A stretch of 51,018 bases of DNA from Bacilli bacterium (GCA_900752975.1 CAADXH010000118.1:1-51018), one strand, 5' to 3'. Positions 34,993 to 44,358 are shown, counted from the stretch's first letter. A program made the numbers and translations. The notes: generated by a model not told the origin, from the letters alone.

Positions 34993-36363
34993 CTATTTCT
35001 TAGCCTTTGGATCCATGGCATCACGTAAGCCATCACCAATAAAGTTAAATCCAAGTACAGCAATAACGATTAATAAGCCAGCAGGTAGCCATACATTGGT
35101 ATGATATTGAAGTACTTCTCTGGTTTTTGCTGTTGCGATCATCGTACCCCAAGCAGCTTTAGGAACTTGAACACCAAGTCCTAAATAACTTAATGTTGAT
35201 TCATATAGAATTACACTACCAAGTCCTAATGTCATTGAAACAATTAGTTGAGGCATTACATTAGGAATTAAATGTTTAAATATTTTTCTCCATGTTGGTA
35301 AACCCATAACCTCGGTTGCGGTAATGTATTCTTGTTCTCTTAATGCAAGAATTTGTCCACGTACAAGTCTTGCAACTCCACTCCAACTAAATATAGTAAT
35401 AATTACCATTAGAATATATATACGCTGAGTTGAAGTTATTTGATTATTTAATTCAGCACTAAAACGAGCATCAATTATTGCGGAAGCAATAAGGAGGATT
35501 GGAAGAGTAGGAATACAGTTGAAAATATCAACTATACGCATTATCAATTGATCAACCCAACCACCAAAATAGCCCGATATACTACCTAAAATAATTCCAA
35601 TTAGTGTTTCTAAAATTACTACAATAAAACCAATTGTTAGTGATATTCTACCACCATACATTAGTCTAACAAAAACATCCATACCTTTATCATCAGTTCC
35701 TAATAAATGTTCTTTACTAGGGTTTTCATATTGTCTATAACTATTTACAACTTCAATTATTTCATATACAACTTGACGTTCACCATTCTCATCAATATAA
35801 TCATAAGACTTGACAGTTGTAGAAATTGTTTCCCTTCTATCAACTGTTTCTTCACCCCATTTAGTGTATAAAACTGGACCTAAGAATGAGAATAGAAATA
35901 AGAATACGATCATTACGATACCAACAATTGAAAGCTTAGAGCGGAAGAATCTACGAAGGACAAGTCGCATTGGGCTCATTTCTTTATATGTATTTTCTAG
36001 TGATGAAGTTTCTTCACTTTCAACTTCTTCTTTTACTTCTTCATTTTCTTCAATTATTGTTTCTTCAATACTTTCTAATTCGTTTGTGGCAACAGGAATA
36101 AAAACTTCGGAAGTATTTTCCACTTTTTCTTCATTTATTTCAACTGGTTCTACTTGAGGCTCAGATTCTACTGTCTCTTCTTCCTCAAAATTTTCATTTA
36201 ATACTGTTTTAGAATAAGTTTTAGCAGAACGTTTTGAGTTTCTTAAAAGTGTACGATTATACTTTGTTTTTTTACCACCTAATTTCCCTACTGATACATA
36301 GCTACAAATAACTACACCAACAATAATTGAAATTACTGGTAATAATATACTTAATACTATCAT
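34993..36363 (-). CDS. oppC: Oligopeptide ABC transporter permease OppC with extra N-terminal helix and acidic linker
   Basis: 456 residues against roughly 300 in typical OppC. Residues 1-22 form an additional membrane helix, 27-52 are Lys/Arg-rich, and 58-128 are strongly acidic (runs of Glu). The canonical permease starts near 129 (MSPMRLVLRRFFRSKLS, then the first usual helix at about 146) and ends with the standard EAA loop (YITATEVMGLPTWRKIFKHLIPN) and GDGLRDAMDPK tail. ATG 36363 follows AGGTG by 6 bp; an in-frame GTG at 36372 lies in that site. It forms the translocation pore with OppB. Confidence 0.92.
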   Translation of the reverse strand: MIVLSILLPVISIIVGVVICSYVSVGKLGGKKTKYNRTLLRNSKRSAKTYSKTVLNENFEEEETVESEPQVEPVEINEEKVENTSEVFIPVATNELESIEETIIEENEEVKEEVESEETSSLENTYKEMSPMRLVLRRFFRSKLSIVGIVMIVFLFLFSFLGPVLYTKWGEETVDRRETISTTVKSYDYIDENGERQVVYEIIEVVNSYRQYENPSKEHLLGTDDKGMDVFVRLMYGGRISLTIGFIVVILETLIGIILGSISGYFGGWVDQLIMRIVDIFNCIPTLPILLIASAIIDARFSAELNNQITSTQRIYILMVIITIFSWSGVARLVRGQILALREQEYITATEVMGLPTWRKIFKHLIPNVMPQLIVSMTLGLGSVILYESTLSYLGLGVQVPKAAWGTMIATAKTREVLQYHTNVWLPAGLLIVIAVLGFNFIGDGLRDAMDPKAKK

Positions 36364-36372
36364 ATTGTACAC

Positions 36373-37380
36373 CTACTTTCCGAGTTTTACTCTTGGGTCT
36401 ACTATTGAATACATAATATCTGATAGTAGAGTTCCAATAACTGTCAGTACGGCTAAGAACATATTGTATCCCATTACAAATGGTATATCACCTTGCATTA
36501 AAGCCGTATAAGCAAGACGTCCTATACCATCAATCGCAAACACTTCTTCTGTTATCATCATACCACCAAATAGTGATGGTAAGATTCCAGCAAGCAATGT
36601 AACTAACGGAATCATTGTATTTCTGAAAGCATGTTTATAAATTACTTTCTTTTCCGATAAACCTTTAGCACGTGCAGTACGAATATAGTCTGCACCTAGC
36701 ACTTCAAGTGTATTAGTTCTTGTATATCTCATTAACCCACCAATTGATAAAATAACACTAACAAAAATTGGTAGGATTAAGTGTTTTAAAATATCGCCAA
36801 ATTTTTGGAATGAACCAGCGCAGTTATCAGCGTAATTAGCTGTTGCTGAAATTAAGCCATTAGATGGTAACCATCCTAAATTAACTGCAAATATTTTAAT
36901 TACTATTGCTGCAAAAAAGTAGGTAGGTAAAGAAATACCAATCATTGTAAATACTGTGACGGTATAATCTCTTACCGAATATTGGTGCGTTGCACTGGAA
37001 ATACCCAGTGGAATCGCTATTAAGAATTGGAGTATTGTCGCGACTATTGCAATCGCAAATGATATCCACATATTTTCTTTTATTACTGCAGCAACTGGTT
37101 TTTCGTGTTTAAACGAATTTCCTAAATCACCTTTGCAAAGTCTTCCTAACCATTTAAAATATCCACCAACAATTCCTTTAAATGAATTATCACCGATTCC
37201 ATATAATTCTTTAAAACGTTGAATGTCCTTTTCATCAATTGTACCTTGACTTAAGCTTTCAGCGTATTTTGTTTCGACATAATTATTAGGCATTAATCTT
37301 ACTAATGAGTAAATAATCAGTGATACACCGAGCAAGATTATGATTGAAATCAGTAACCTTTTAACAATATATTTAAACAT
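36373..37380 (-). CDS. oppB: Oligopeptide ABC transporter permease OppB
   Basis: 335 residues, about six membrane helices. The N-terminal helix reads YIVKRLLISIIILLGVSLIIY. The EAA loop (GADYIRTARAKGLSEKKVIYKHAFRN) contacts the ATPases. It ends DPRVKLGK, standard for OppB/DppB. GGAG is 7 bp before ATG 37380. A hairpin separates it from oppA, which may set the ratio of binding protein to permease. Confidence 0.93.
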   Translation of the reverse strand: MFKYIVKRLLISIIILLGVSLIIYSLVRLMPNNYVETKYAESLSQGTIDEKDIQRFKELYGIGDNSFKGIVGGYFKWLGRLCKGDLGNSFKHEKPVAAVIKENMWISFAIAIVATILQFLIAIPLGISSATHQYSVRDYTVTVFTMIGISLPTYFFAAIVIKIFAVNLGWLPSNGLISATANYADNCAGSFQKFGDILKHLILPIFVSVILSIGGLMRYTRTNTLEVLGADYIRTARAKGLSEKKVIYKHAFRNTMIPLVTLLAGILPSLFGGMMITEEVFAIDGIGRLAYTALMQGDIPFVMGYNMFLAVLTVIGTLLSDIMYSIVDPRVKLGK

Positions 37381-37403
37381 TTCATAACTCCTTTTTTGAG
37401 AAA

Positions 37404-37433
37404 TTGGAAACGCTTATGAATTTGCGTTTCCAA
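37404..37433. promoter_or_regulatory. oppA-oppB intergenic hairpin with cre-like sequence
   Basis: A 10-bp perfect stem (TTGGAAACGC and complement) with a 10-nt loop. There is no T-run on the minus strand, so it is more likely an RNA-stabilising or attenuating hairpin than a full terminator. The left arm plus loop (37404-37419) matches the CcpA cre consensus at 14 of 16 positions and shares AAACGCTTAT with 41294-41309. Confidence 0.5.
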
Positions 37434-37438
37434 ATATT

Positions 37439-40039
37439 TTATTTTTCAACATATAATGAAACTTTCCAAAGTTCACTTGTTAATCCTTTATATGGTGAAG
37501 GATTTTTAAACAAAGTATTTGTATCAATCTTCGCTGAATTATAAGCGAATAAATCATCTCTTTGATATGTAGGAAGTTCAATTGCAAGTTTCATTACTTC
37601 TGTCAAGGCATCACTATATAGTTTTTTTCTATTTTCTTGATTATTAGTTTTACGCGCCCTTTCAATAAGGTCTGATAAGTTATCTAGAATTTCCTGTTCT
37701 TCATCATATTCACCATTATTTTGAAGGATTGCATTGTAACCCCAATTTCTAGTTGATGTTGCTTGTGAATCTTTATGATAAACTTGATACATATCAGGGT
37801 CAATTGTTGAACCCCATGCGGCTGCCCATACAGTTAAACTACCTTCTGATAATTTCTTTAATGCGTTGGCATCAGGTCTAACTTCAATTCTAAATCCAAC
37901 TTTATTTAGAATTTCCTTAGTATGTAATAAAGCACCAAATGCAGGGTGGTCTGTTTCTTGACCTGCAATCGTAAATGTAAATTGTAAAATATGTTTACCT
38001 TTTTGGTAAATACCATTAGCATTCAATTCATATCCAGCACTTTCAACTAAATCACGAATAAATTGTAATTGTTCTTCATTTGTTAATGTATCGCCAGCTT
38101 TTTTACCTAAATTTTTAACATAATCACTATAGTACGGATTTACTTGTTTTAATTCTTCATCTGAAGGAATTTCTGAACCAATATATGGGTAATAAGGCAC
38201 AGCGTCTGTTGGATAAGCCCAACTTGCTTTTGACATTGAACGATAAACAGGAAGTGCACCACCACCATAATATTTAACGCATTCATCTGTATTGATTGCA
38301 TGCATAATTGCTTGTCTTACTTCTAGGTCTACAACTTTACTTGCATTAATGCCAATGTAACCATAGCCTGATGCTTTAATTGTTTGATAAGAAATTCCAT
38401 TATTTGCTTCTCCTGCAAGTTCCGCAATATTTTCAGGTTTTGCATTTGGTTCAATAAAATCAATTCCACCACTAGTTAGTGTATCTATCATAGAACTTTC
38501 AGCAATAACTTGGAAACGAACTTTTTTAATCTTAGGAGTTCCCATGATGTAATACGGATTTCTTTCAAAGTAAATAACACCTTTATCATAGAATTCACCG
38601 GGTTGAATGTTAGTGATACCACCGCTTGATTTACTAGCAGCATAAGCACCTGCGCCTACAGGGACACCAATACGATCGGGATTTTTGACAACTTTGTTCA
38701 TAAATGTTATTGAGCCATATTCAACACCAAAGTTTTCCTCAAAATCAAATTTCTTAATATGTTCTTCATCTGAATAATAATACATAGGAGCAACACCAAA
38801 AGCAAAGTTCCAAATTGCCTTAGGGTCAACTTCGTTAATCTTAATGCTTAATACTTCATTGTATCCTTGTTTTACATTGCCATTTCCATCATATTGAACA
38901 GCATCATATTTTTTATTGTTTACTGTAACTGCTTCTTCGCGATTAGCAAACTTAATACCTTCAATGTTAGGAAAATTTCTTACTTTACCTTCATAATAGG
39001 CTTGAAATTCTGCGTTTGAAATATAATTAAATAATTCTGTAGCAGTTTGCCAGTAAGATACAATTTCTTCAATATCATTTGGAAGTTTATTATCAAGCAC
39101 TTCAGCAATAGCCTGTTCTTTTGTCCAATTCTTTAAGTTTTCAACATCATCACTAAGAGAAGTAGAAAGTTTTGCCTCTTTTTCATTCCAAGTGATATAA
39201 CCATAGTTACATAAGAAAGCTTCTACAGCAGTTGTTAGTAAATTTCTGTGAATTTTTCCTCCTTCATCTGTAAATACAATACTTGAAGGATCAGTAGTAG
39301 CAGCAGAAGTGTAATCACTATTTAATTCTTCTATAAAAAACTCTTTTGCTTGTTGGTAATCTTTAACTACATTTTTATATGTTTCAGATTTTGCTACATA
39401 TTTTTCAAGTTCCTCTAAATATTGTGATTCATTCATAATAATTGTATTTTTAAAGATTTCTTTACTTGCAGCTTTTAATTTATCTATTCTAGCCTTCGCC
39501 CTTTGATCAAATAAGTCTTTAGCTTGTTCTTGTTCCTCTGGTGTTGATTCTTGTGTACGATATTTCTTCAATCCCACGATATCTGTAGAATAGATTGTGC
39601 TTGAACCAGTGTATACTGGATCTAGATAAACATATAAATTAAATAATACATCTTTTATTGTTAAGTATGTTCCATTAGAGAATCTTACATTGTTTTTTAA
39701 TACAAAATAATAAGTTGTGAAAGAACCATCTTTTTCGGTAACTATTTCCAAATCTTTAGTTACTACTTCTTCATTATCACCATATGTTGGATTACCTTTT
39801 GAATCATTTCCAATCATACCAATTTGTGTCATACCAACAACACTACCATCAGGTCCTGTTGTTGAGAAGAATGGATTAAATACTTTATCAACTTCTTGTG
39901 ATGAAAATACTAAAGCATCATTCTCATTATCATAATATTTATGATTTTTATCTTTTTTACAACTTTTACAGCTCGATACAGCAAACACTGTAGCTACAGC
40001 CATTACAACTATAAATAATTTTTTAAATACATTTTTCAT
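37439..40039 (-). CDS. oppA: Oligopeptide-binding lipoprotein OppA (SBP family 5), enlarged
   Basis: 866 residues, much longer than the usual 530-600. Lipobox AVSSC (Cys24) followed by KSCKK. Family 5 features include the N-terminal lobe (PFFSTTGPDGSV, NNVRFSNGTYLTIKDVLF) and the C-terminal lobe (VGAGAY, FERNPYYIMGTPKIKKVRFQVI, GYIGINASKVVDLEVRQAIMHAIN, WAAAWGSTIDPDMYQVYH). A mainly helical, charged insertion occupies about residues 165-330. It captures peptides outside the membrane and hands them to OppBC. First transporter gene of the operon, 5 bp after the InlB-repeat lipoprotein gene. Confidence 0.92.
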   Translation of the reverse strand: MKNVFKKLFIVVMAVATVFAVSSCKSCKKDKNHKYYDNENDALVFSSQEVDKVFNPFFSTTGPDGSVVGMTQIGMIGNDSKGNPTYGDNEEVVTKDLEIVTEKDGSFTTYYFVLKNNVRFSNGTYLTIKDVLFNLYVYLDPVYTGSSTIYSTDIVGLKKYRTQESTPEEQEQAKDLFDQRAKARIDKLKAASKEIFKNTIIMNESQYLEELEKYVAKSETYKNVVKDYQQAKEFFIEELNSDYTSAATTDPSSIVFTDEGGKIHRNLLTTAVEAFLCNYGYITWNEKEAKLSTSLSDDVENLKNWTKEQAIAEVLDNKLPNDIEEIVSYWQTATELFNYISNAEFQAYYEGKVRNFPNIEGIKFANREEAVTVNNKKYDAVQYDGNGNVKQGYNEVLSIKINEVDPKAIWNFAFGVAPMYYYSDEEHIKKFDFEENFGVEYGSITFMNKVVKNPDRIGVPVGAGAYAASKSSGGITNIQPGEFYDKGVIYFERNPYYIMGTPKIKKVRFQVIAESSMIDTLTSGGIDFIEPNAKPENIAELAGEANNGISYQTIKASGYGYIGINASKVVDLEVRQAIMHAINTDECVKYYGGGALPVYRSMSKASWAYPTDAVPYYPYIGSEIPSDEELKQVNPYYSDYVKNLGKKAGDTLTNEEQLQFIRDLVESAGYELNANGIYQKGKHILQFTFTIAGQETDHPAFGALLHTKEILNKVGFRIEVRPDANALKKLSEGSLTVWAAAWGSTIDPDMYQVYHKDSQATSTRNWGYNAILQNNGEYDEEQEILDNLSDLIERARKTNNQENRKKLYSDALTEVMKLAIELPTYQRDDLFAYNSAKIDTNTLFKNPSPYKGLTSELWKVSLYVEK

Positions 40040-40044
40040 ATAAT

Positions 40045-41205
40045 TTAATTTTCCTCTTTCTCACTTTCTATAAATTCTATTATTGTATCTAACATTTGTG
40101 ATTTTTCATCACCGTCTAGATAAGTTTTGTCGTCAACTACTGTGAAGTCTTTCTCTACATTAAATTCTTCACTTGGCCACTCTATTATTTGATATGTTCC
40201 CTTAAATTTAACATTTTCAAAACTTGTATTTTCCACTTTCTTTGCAATAGGGATAATATAAATTTCTTTTATCAACGAAAGACCAGCATCAATGACACAA
40301 GTCACTCCATCAAAAGTTACATCTATCATTTTAGCACCACTCATTTCGCCAAACATACTAATGTATAGAACACCATCAACTAGGCTTTCTTTTAAGTTAC
40401 CTTTTCTATGTGTTAATTTAAAATTATAAATACGATGATTGTTTCCCATAAGTATGCCATTATACTCATCATAATATAACGTCTTACCTTCCATATCAAT
40501 GTCATCATCTAGATAAATGTTACTATTTTTGTTATATTTGAATACTTTTTGTAATTCGCTTCTTGTTCTAACAATTTTATACGTTCCTTTAATGTATTGA
40601 GCAAACACTTTAATTGGTGTTGTCATTTCTCCACCTGGAAGTTTATAATTCATATCCCATGGATTGCCTTTTTCGTCTAAAAACTTTATAAACGTATACC
40701 CTTCACGCGACTTGACATCACTAATTTCGTTGTCTAAGCTTCCGCCTTCATTAACAACATAATTACATAATTTAACTTCTTTATTGTTTTCATCATAGTA
40801 ATAGATGTCAAATGAATAAACACGCTTAACTCTCCAATTGGCATATAGTGTTATGCCATCAGCTGTGATTCGATCATTAGCAAAATCCCATTTATCACTA
40901 TATGTTACCACTTCACCATCTTCCGTCTTAGTAACATTTTTATTGCGATACCAACCGACAAGTTCATAACCTGGTTTTTCTACATCAATATCTTTAGCTA
41001 GTGTTTTGGGTTCTCTTATCAGCATACTATCACCTTTGAGTGTATACCCATATGTAATTGCTCTCTCACTTGATTTGTAAGTGCCACCTTCTAGTTCAAA
41101 TATTACCTTGACATTTCCCCGTTGTACTGTTTTATTTTTACAACCATACATTAAAGTAACTAACGCTATCATTATAAGAATGACAGTTATTCGTTTATGC
41201 TTCAT
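40045..41205 (-). CDS. InlB-repeat lipoprotein heading the opp operon
   Basis: 386 residues. Lipobox LMYGC (Cys22). Residues about 33-130 form an InlB B-repeat/Flg_new unit (VKVIFELEGGTY ... GYELVGWYRNKNVT ... ITLYANW), followed by a second, degenerate one (YSFDIYYYDENNKEV ... GYTFIKFLDEKGNPW ... IKVFAQY). The C-terminal half (about 215-370) has short beta repeats typical of a beta-helix (IYLDDDIDMEGKTLYYDEYNGILMGNNHRIYNFKL). Surface-anchored; ligand unknown. It is the first gene after promoter 41254-41282. Confidence 0.83.
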   Translation of the reverse strand: MKHKRITVILIMIALVTLMYGCKNKTVQRGNVKVIFELEGGTYKSSERAITYGYTLKGDSMLIREPKTLAKDIDVEKPGYELVGWYRNKNVTKTEDGEVVTYSDKWDFANDRITADGITLYANWRVKRVYSFDIYYYDENNKEVKLCNYVVNEGGSLDNEISDVKSREGYTFIKFLDEKGNPWDMNYKLPGGEMTTPIKVFAQYIKGTYKIVRTRSELQKVFKYNKNSNIYLDDDIDMEGKTLYYDEYNGILMGNNHRIYNFKLTHRKGNLKESLVDGVLYISMFGEMSGAKMIDVTFDGVTCVIDAGLSLIKEIYIIPIAKKVENTSFENVKFKGTYQIIEWPSEEFNVEKDFTVVDDKTYLDGDEKSQMLDTIIEFIESEKEEN

Positions 41206-41253
41206 AATGAGGCCTCCTTATTTTGTATCAATTTATTAGCTTATTGTACTGTT

Positions 41254-41282
41254 ATTATACTATGTTTTTCTCTTTTTTTCAC
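41254..41282 (-). promoter_or_regulatory. Probable promoter of the opp/surface-protein operon
   Basis: The -10 TATAAT (41254-41259) is perfect; the -35 GTGAAA (41277-41282) is weak, with 17-bp spacing. A weak -35 fits an activated promoter. Confidence 0.6.
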
Positions 41283-41293
41283 TTTTTTAACTA

Positions 41294-41309
41294 ATGAAAA
41301 CGCTTATTT
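41294..41309. promoter_or_regulatory. cre-like site upstream of the opp operon promoter
   Basis: ATGAAAACGCTTATTT matches the CcpA cre consensus at 14 of 16 positions. It lies just upstream of the weak -35, a position from which CcpA usually activates. The rest of the gap 41206-41497 is A/T-rich without other signals. Confidence 0.4.
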
Positions 41310-41468
41310 TTGAATTTTCTTATTTTTTTATTTATCGTTTTTGCCAATTTATATAGTTTTTACTTATATATTTTAGTTTTTATTGACATGTGTAAATAAT
41401 TTTTTTGGTGATTTTTCCATTTTTTGACATTTACTTAATGATTTTTTCCTTTTAAAACTGAAAAGAAA

Positions 41469-41491
41469 AAGAACTAGAAAACCTAGTTCTT
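41469..41491 (-). terminator. Terminator of the mgtE pair
   Basis: AAGAACTAG and its complement flank a 5-nt loop; T5 follows on the minus strand, 6 bp after the mgtE stop codon. Confidence 0.85.
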
Positions 41492-41497
41492 ATAATT

Positions 41498-42865
41498 CTA
41501 TAGATAATTACCTAACATTATCACAGCAATACCAAAGTACAAAATGACAACAATTACATCATTAATAGTAGTTATAAATGGACCTGAAGCAACTGCAGGA
41601 TCTACCTTACATTTGTAAAAAATTACTGGCACTAAAGCACCAAATAAATTAGACATTGTAACTGCACAAGCAATGGAAACACTAAGTACTAAAGCTATTT
41701 TTATAGGTGGTATTTCTACTTCTTTTTTCAAGTATAACATGCCTACCACTAAGCCAAACGAGACAATTCCAAGTACTAATCCTGTGCATATGCCAAGGAT
41801 AGTTTCTTTAGCTAAATGCCTGAAAATTAGTTTTGTTTTATTTAGCTTATTTTCACTAATTCTTCTAACCGCAACAGCCAAACTTTGAGTTCCACAGTTA
41901 CCAGCAAGCCCTAAAACAGCTGCTTGAAAGAAAGCTAAAAGTGGTACAGCTACTATTACTTTACTAAACATAGATATAACAAGTGATACACCTAAATCAA
42001 GAAATAATAGTATAATTAACCATGGAATTCTTTTTTTAATTGATAGTCCAACACTTTCATCACTTTCTTCCCCTTCAGTTAAACCAGCAAGTTTTGCATA
42101 GTCATCTTCAACCGCATCTACAGCTTCATCAAATGCATCATCCATAGTGATAATTCCTTTAATTATACCACCATCATCGATAACTGGCATTAAATAAGTG
42201 TCATAATCACTTATCATTTTTACTACTTCTTCAATTTTTTGATTTACCTTAACAGCCTGAAAATGGCTGACCATAATCTCATTTAATTGACAAGGAGATT
42301 TACTTATTATTAGTTTCTTTAAATCAAGAGTTCCAACTAAAACATCATCTTTATTGACAATCATAATTGTATTAATATTTTCAACATTTGGTGCTTCTTT
42401 GACAACTAATCGCATGGCATCTTTAACATCCCAATACTCGTAAGCCATTAAGAAATTTGAATTCATAATAGAACCAGCAGTACCATCAGCATATTTTGAT
42501 AGATCGTTTATATCTTCTTTAACATCAGCATCTAGTAGATTTATGATTTCACTTGCTTGTTCTGTTTCAAGTTCATCAAGTACATCAGCCGCATCATCTG
42601 GTTCCATTTCATTAATAATGGAAGCAGCTTTTTTATTATCAACATCACTTAAAATATCCGAAGTATCATCGGCATCCATGTACGCTAAAATATCAGCAAG
42701 TTCTTCATCAGTAAATAGTGACATAATTAAAGCTTGTTTATCAGAATCAACATTTTTAATTATTTCAGCAATATCAAAATTATGATAGTTGCTTAATATA
42801 CTTTTTAGTTCATTTACATCATTTGTATTTTCAATCAAAGTTATTACTTTTTCTTTATCAACCAT
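41498..42865 (-). CDS. mgtE: MgtE-family magnesium transporter, second copy
   Basis: 455 residues, family-typical. N-terminal MgtE_N superhelix (about 1-125, with repeated D(D/E)xAD(I/V)L), a CBS pair (about 135-255, TIMIVNKDDVLVGTLDLKKLI and LMPVIDDGGIIKGIITMDDA), and a membrane domain of five helices with GNCGTQSLAVAVRRI and DPAVASGPFITTINDVIVVILYFGIA. It imports Mg2+ (possibly other divalent ions) and is gated by Mg2+ at the cytosolic domains. Its start overlaps the stop of the first mgtE (TAATG), so the two are translationally coupled. Confidence 0.93.
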   Translation of the reverse strand: MVDKEKVITLIENTNDVNELKSILSNYHNFDIAEIIKNVDSDKQALIMSLFTDEELADILAYMDADDTSDILSDVDNKKAASIINEMEPDDAADVLDELETEQASEIINLLDADVKEDINDLSKYADGTAGSIMNSNFLMAYEYWDVKDAMRLVVKEAPNVENINTIMIVNKDDVLVGTLDLKKLIISKSPCQLNEIMVSHFQAVKVNQKIEEVVKMISDYDTYLMPVIDDGGIIKGIITMDDAFDEAVDAVEDDYAKLAGLTEGEESDESVGLSIKKRIPWLIILLFLDLGVSLVISMFSKVIVAVPLLAFFQAAVLGLAGNCGTQSLAVAVRRISENKLNKTKLIFRHLAKETILGICTGLVLGIVSFGLVVGMLYLKKEVEIPPIKIALVLSVSIACAVTMSNLFGALVPVIFYKCKVDPAVASGPFITTINDVIVVILYFGIAVIMLGNYL

Positions 42866-44250
42866 TATTTGTTACCCCCTACAACTACCATATTCATAAA
42901 CGCTGTAGCAAGGCCAAAGTAAACAACTATTGAGATTGTATCGCTTAAAGTTGTAATTAATGGTCCTGATGCAACTGCAGGATCAATTTTTATTTTATGG
43001 AAAAATACAGGAACTACTGCTCCTAGCATTTCCGTAAGCAATAGTGAAATGCTCAATGAACCAGCAATAATTAAAGCTACTAACCACTCAACATACATCG
43101 AATCATTCCTAATTAACATATATATAAAACTAGTAATGAAAGTTATCACACCTAAAATACATGATGTAATTAAAGCTGTTAAAAACTCTTTACCAAGATG
43201 TCTTCTAATACCTTTTCCATTATCCATTTCATGGCGGCTGATACTTCTTACTGTAACAGCCAAACTTTGAGTTCCTGCATTACCAGCCATATCAAAAATT
43301 AATGATTGAAAAAAAGCAAAAATAGTTACTTCAACTATTACTTCTTCAAATTGACTTGTAATATTTGAAATCAACAAGCTTAAAGCAAGTAAACAAATAA
43401 GCCAAGGAATACGTTTAATCATATGTCCAAAGATACTAGTTTGTTCATCAATATCACTAGTAACACCAGCCATCATACCGTAGTCTTCTTTAATTTCGCC
43501 TACAACTTCATCAATGGCATCATCGATAGTAATTACACCAACTAATCTATCATTATCCAAAACTGGAATAGCATACAAATTATAATCTTGTATTTTTTTT
43601 GTAACTGTGCTTATTTCGTCATTAACATTACAAGCAATATAATTTTTATCCATTATTTTATCTATCGTAAGGGGAGATCTTGCGATAATAAGATCCTTTA
43701 AGTCAATAGTCCCTTTTAATATACCATCGCTTGTTACAAATAAAGGGTCAATTACTTCTGATTCATTAGCCTCTAAAACAAGTTTACGCATAGCATCTTT
43801 AACATCCATTGTTGTATTTAATTCAATATAATTGGTTCCCATAATAGAACCAGCAGTATCCTCATCATATTTAGCAAGAGTGTCAAGTTCATTTCTATCT
43901 TCGGCTGGTAAAACATCCAAATAATACTTATCTAACCCTTCCTCACTCATTTCATTAATAACGTCAGCAGCATCATCAGATTCCATTTGATTAAGAACTT
44001 TAGCACCTTCTGTCAAATTCATTTCTTCTAAATATTTAACAGCATCCTCTTCATCTAAATATTCAAATATATCAGCAAGTTCAGTACTATTTAACGCCTT
44101 GTATATTTTTTTTCGATCTTCTTCATCAAGTTTCTTGAACGCATCTGCAACATCATACGGGTGATAATCGATTAAGATCTTATGAATATTCACAAAATCT
44201 TGTTCCTTATGAATTTGATTAATTAATGTCTTAACTGTTAATTCATTCAT
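42865..44250 (-). CDS. mgtE: MgtE-family magnesium transporter, first copy
   Basis: 461 residues with the same domain order as the following paralogue: MgtE_N (about 1-130), CBS pair (about 140-260), membrane domain with GNAGTQSLAVTVRSI and DPAVASGPLITTLSDTISIVVYFGLA. ATG 44250 follows AGGTG by 6 bp; the frame also has an in-frame GTG at 44259 inside that site. Promoter 44276-44304 gives a leader of about 20 nt, too short for an M-box riboswitch, so control probably rests on protein gating. A coupled pair raises the possibility of heterodimers, MgtE being a dimer. Confidence 0.93.
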   Translation of the reverse strand: MNELTVKTLINQIHKEQDFVNIHKILIDYHPYDVADAFKKLDEEDRKKIYKALNSTELADIFEYLDEEDAVKYLEEMNLTEGAKVLNQMESDDAADVINEMSEEGLDKYYLDVLPAEDRNELDTLAKYDEDTAGSIMGTNYIELNTTMDVKDAMRKLVLEANESEVIDPLFVTSDGILKGTIDLKDLIIARSPLTIDKIMDKNYIACNVNDEISTVTKKIQDYNLYAIPVLDNDRLVGVITIDDAIDEVVGEIKEDYGMMAGVTSDIDEQTSIFGHMIKRIPWLICLLALSLLISNITSQFEEVIVEVTIFAFFQSLIFDMAGNAGTQSLAVTVRSISRHEMDNGKGIRRHLGKEFLTALITSCILGVITFITSFIYMLIRNDSMYVEWLVALIIAGSLSISLLLTEMLGAVVPVFFHKIKIDPAVASGPLITTLSDTISIVVYFGLATAFMNMVVVGGNK

Positions 44251-44275
44251 TTCTATCACCTAACCTTTCATAATT

Positions 44276-44304
44276 ATTATACACTATTTTTTAAAAAAAG
44301 TAAA
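44276..44304 (-). promoter_or_regulatory. Promoter of the mgtE pair
   Basis: The -35 TTTACT (44299-44304) and -10 TATAAT (44276-44281) have 17-bp spacing. Confidence 0.75.
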
Positions 44305-44358
44305 CACTTAAAACAATAAAGACATTGATAGATAAAATTTATTTCTAGTAAGTAAAAA

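Noticed and set aside
44251..44358. M-box or other riboswitch before mgtE
   Set aside because: The promoter at 44276-44304 leaves a leader of about 20 nt, far too short for any known riboswitch.
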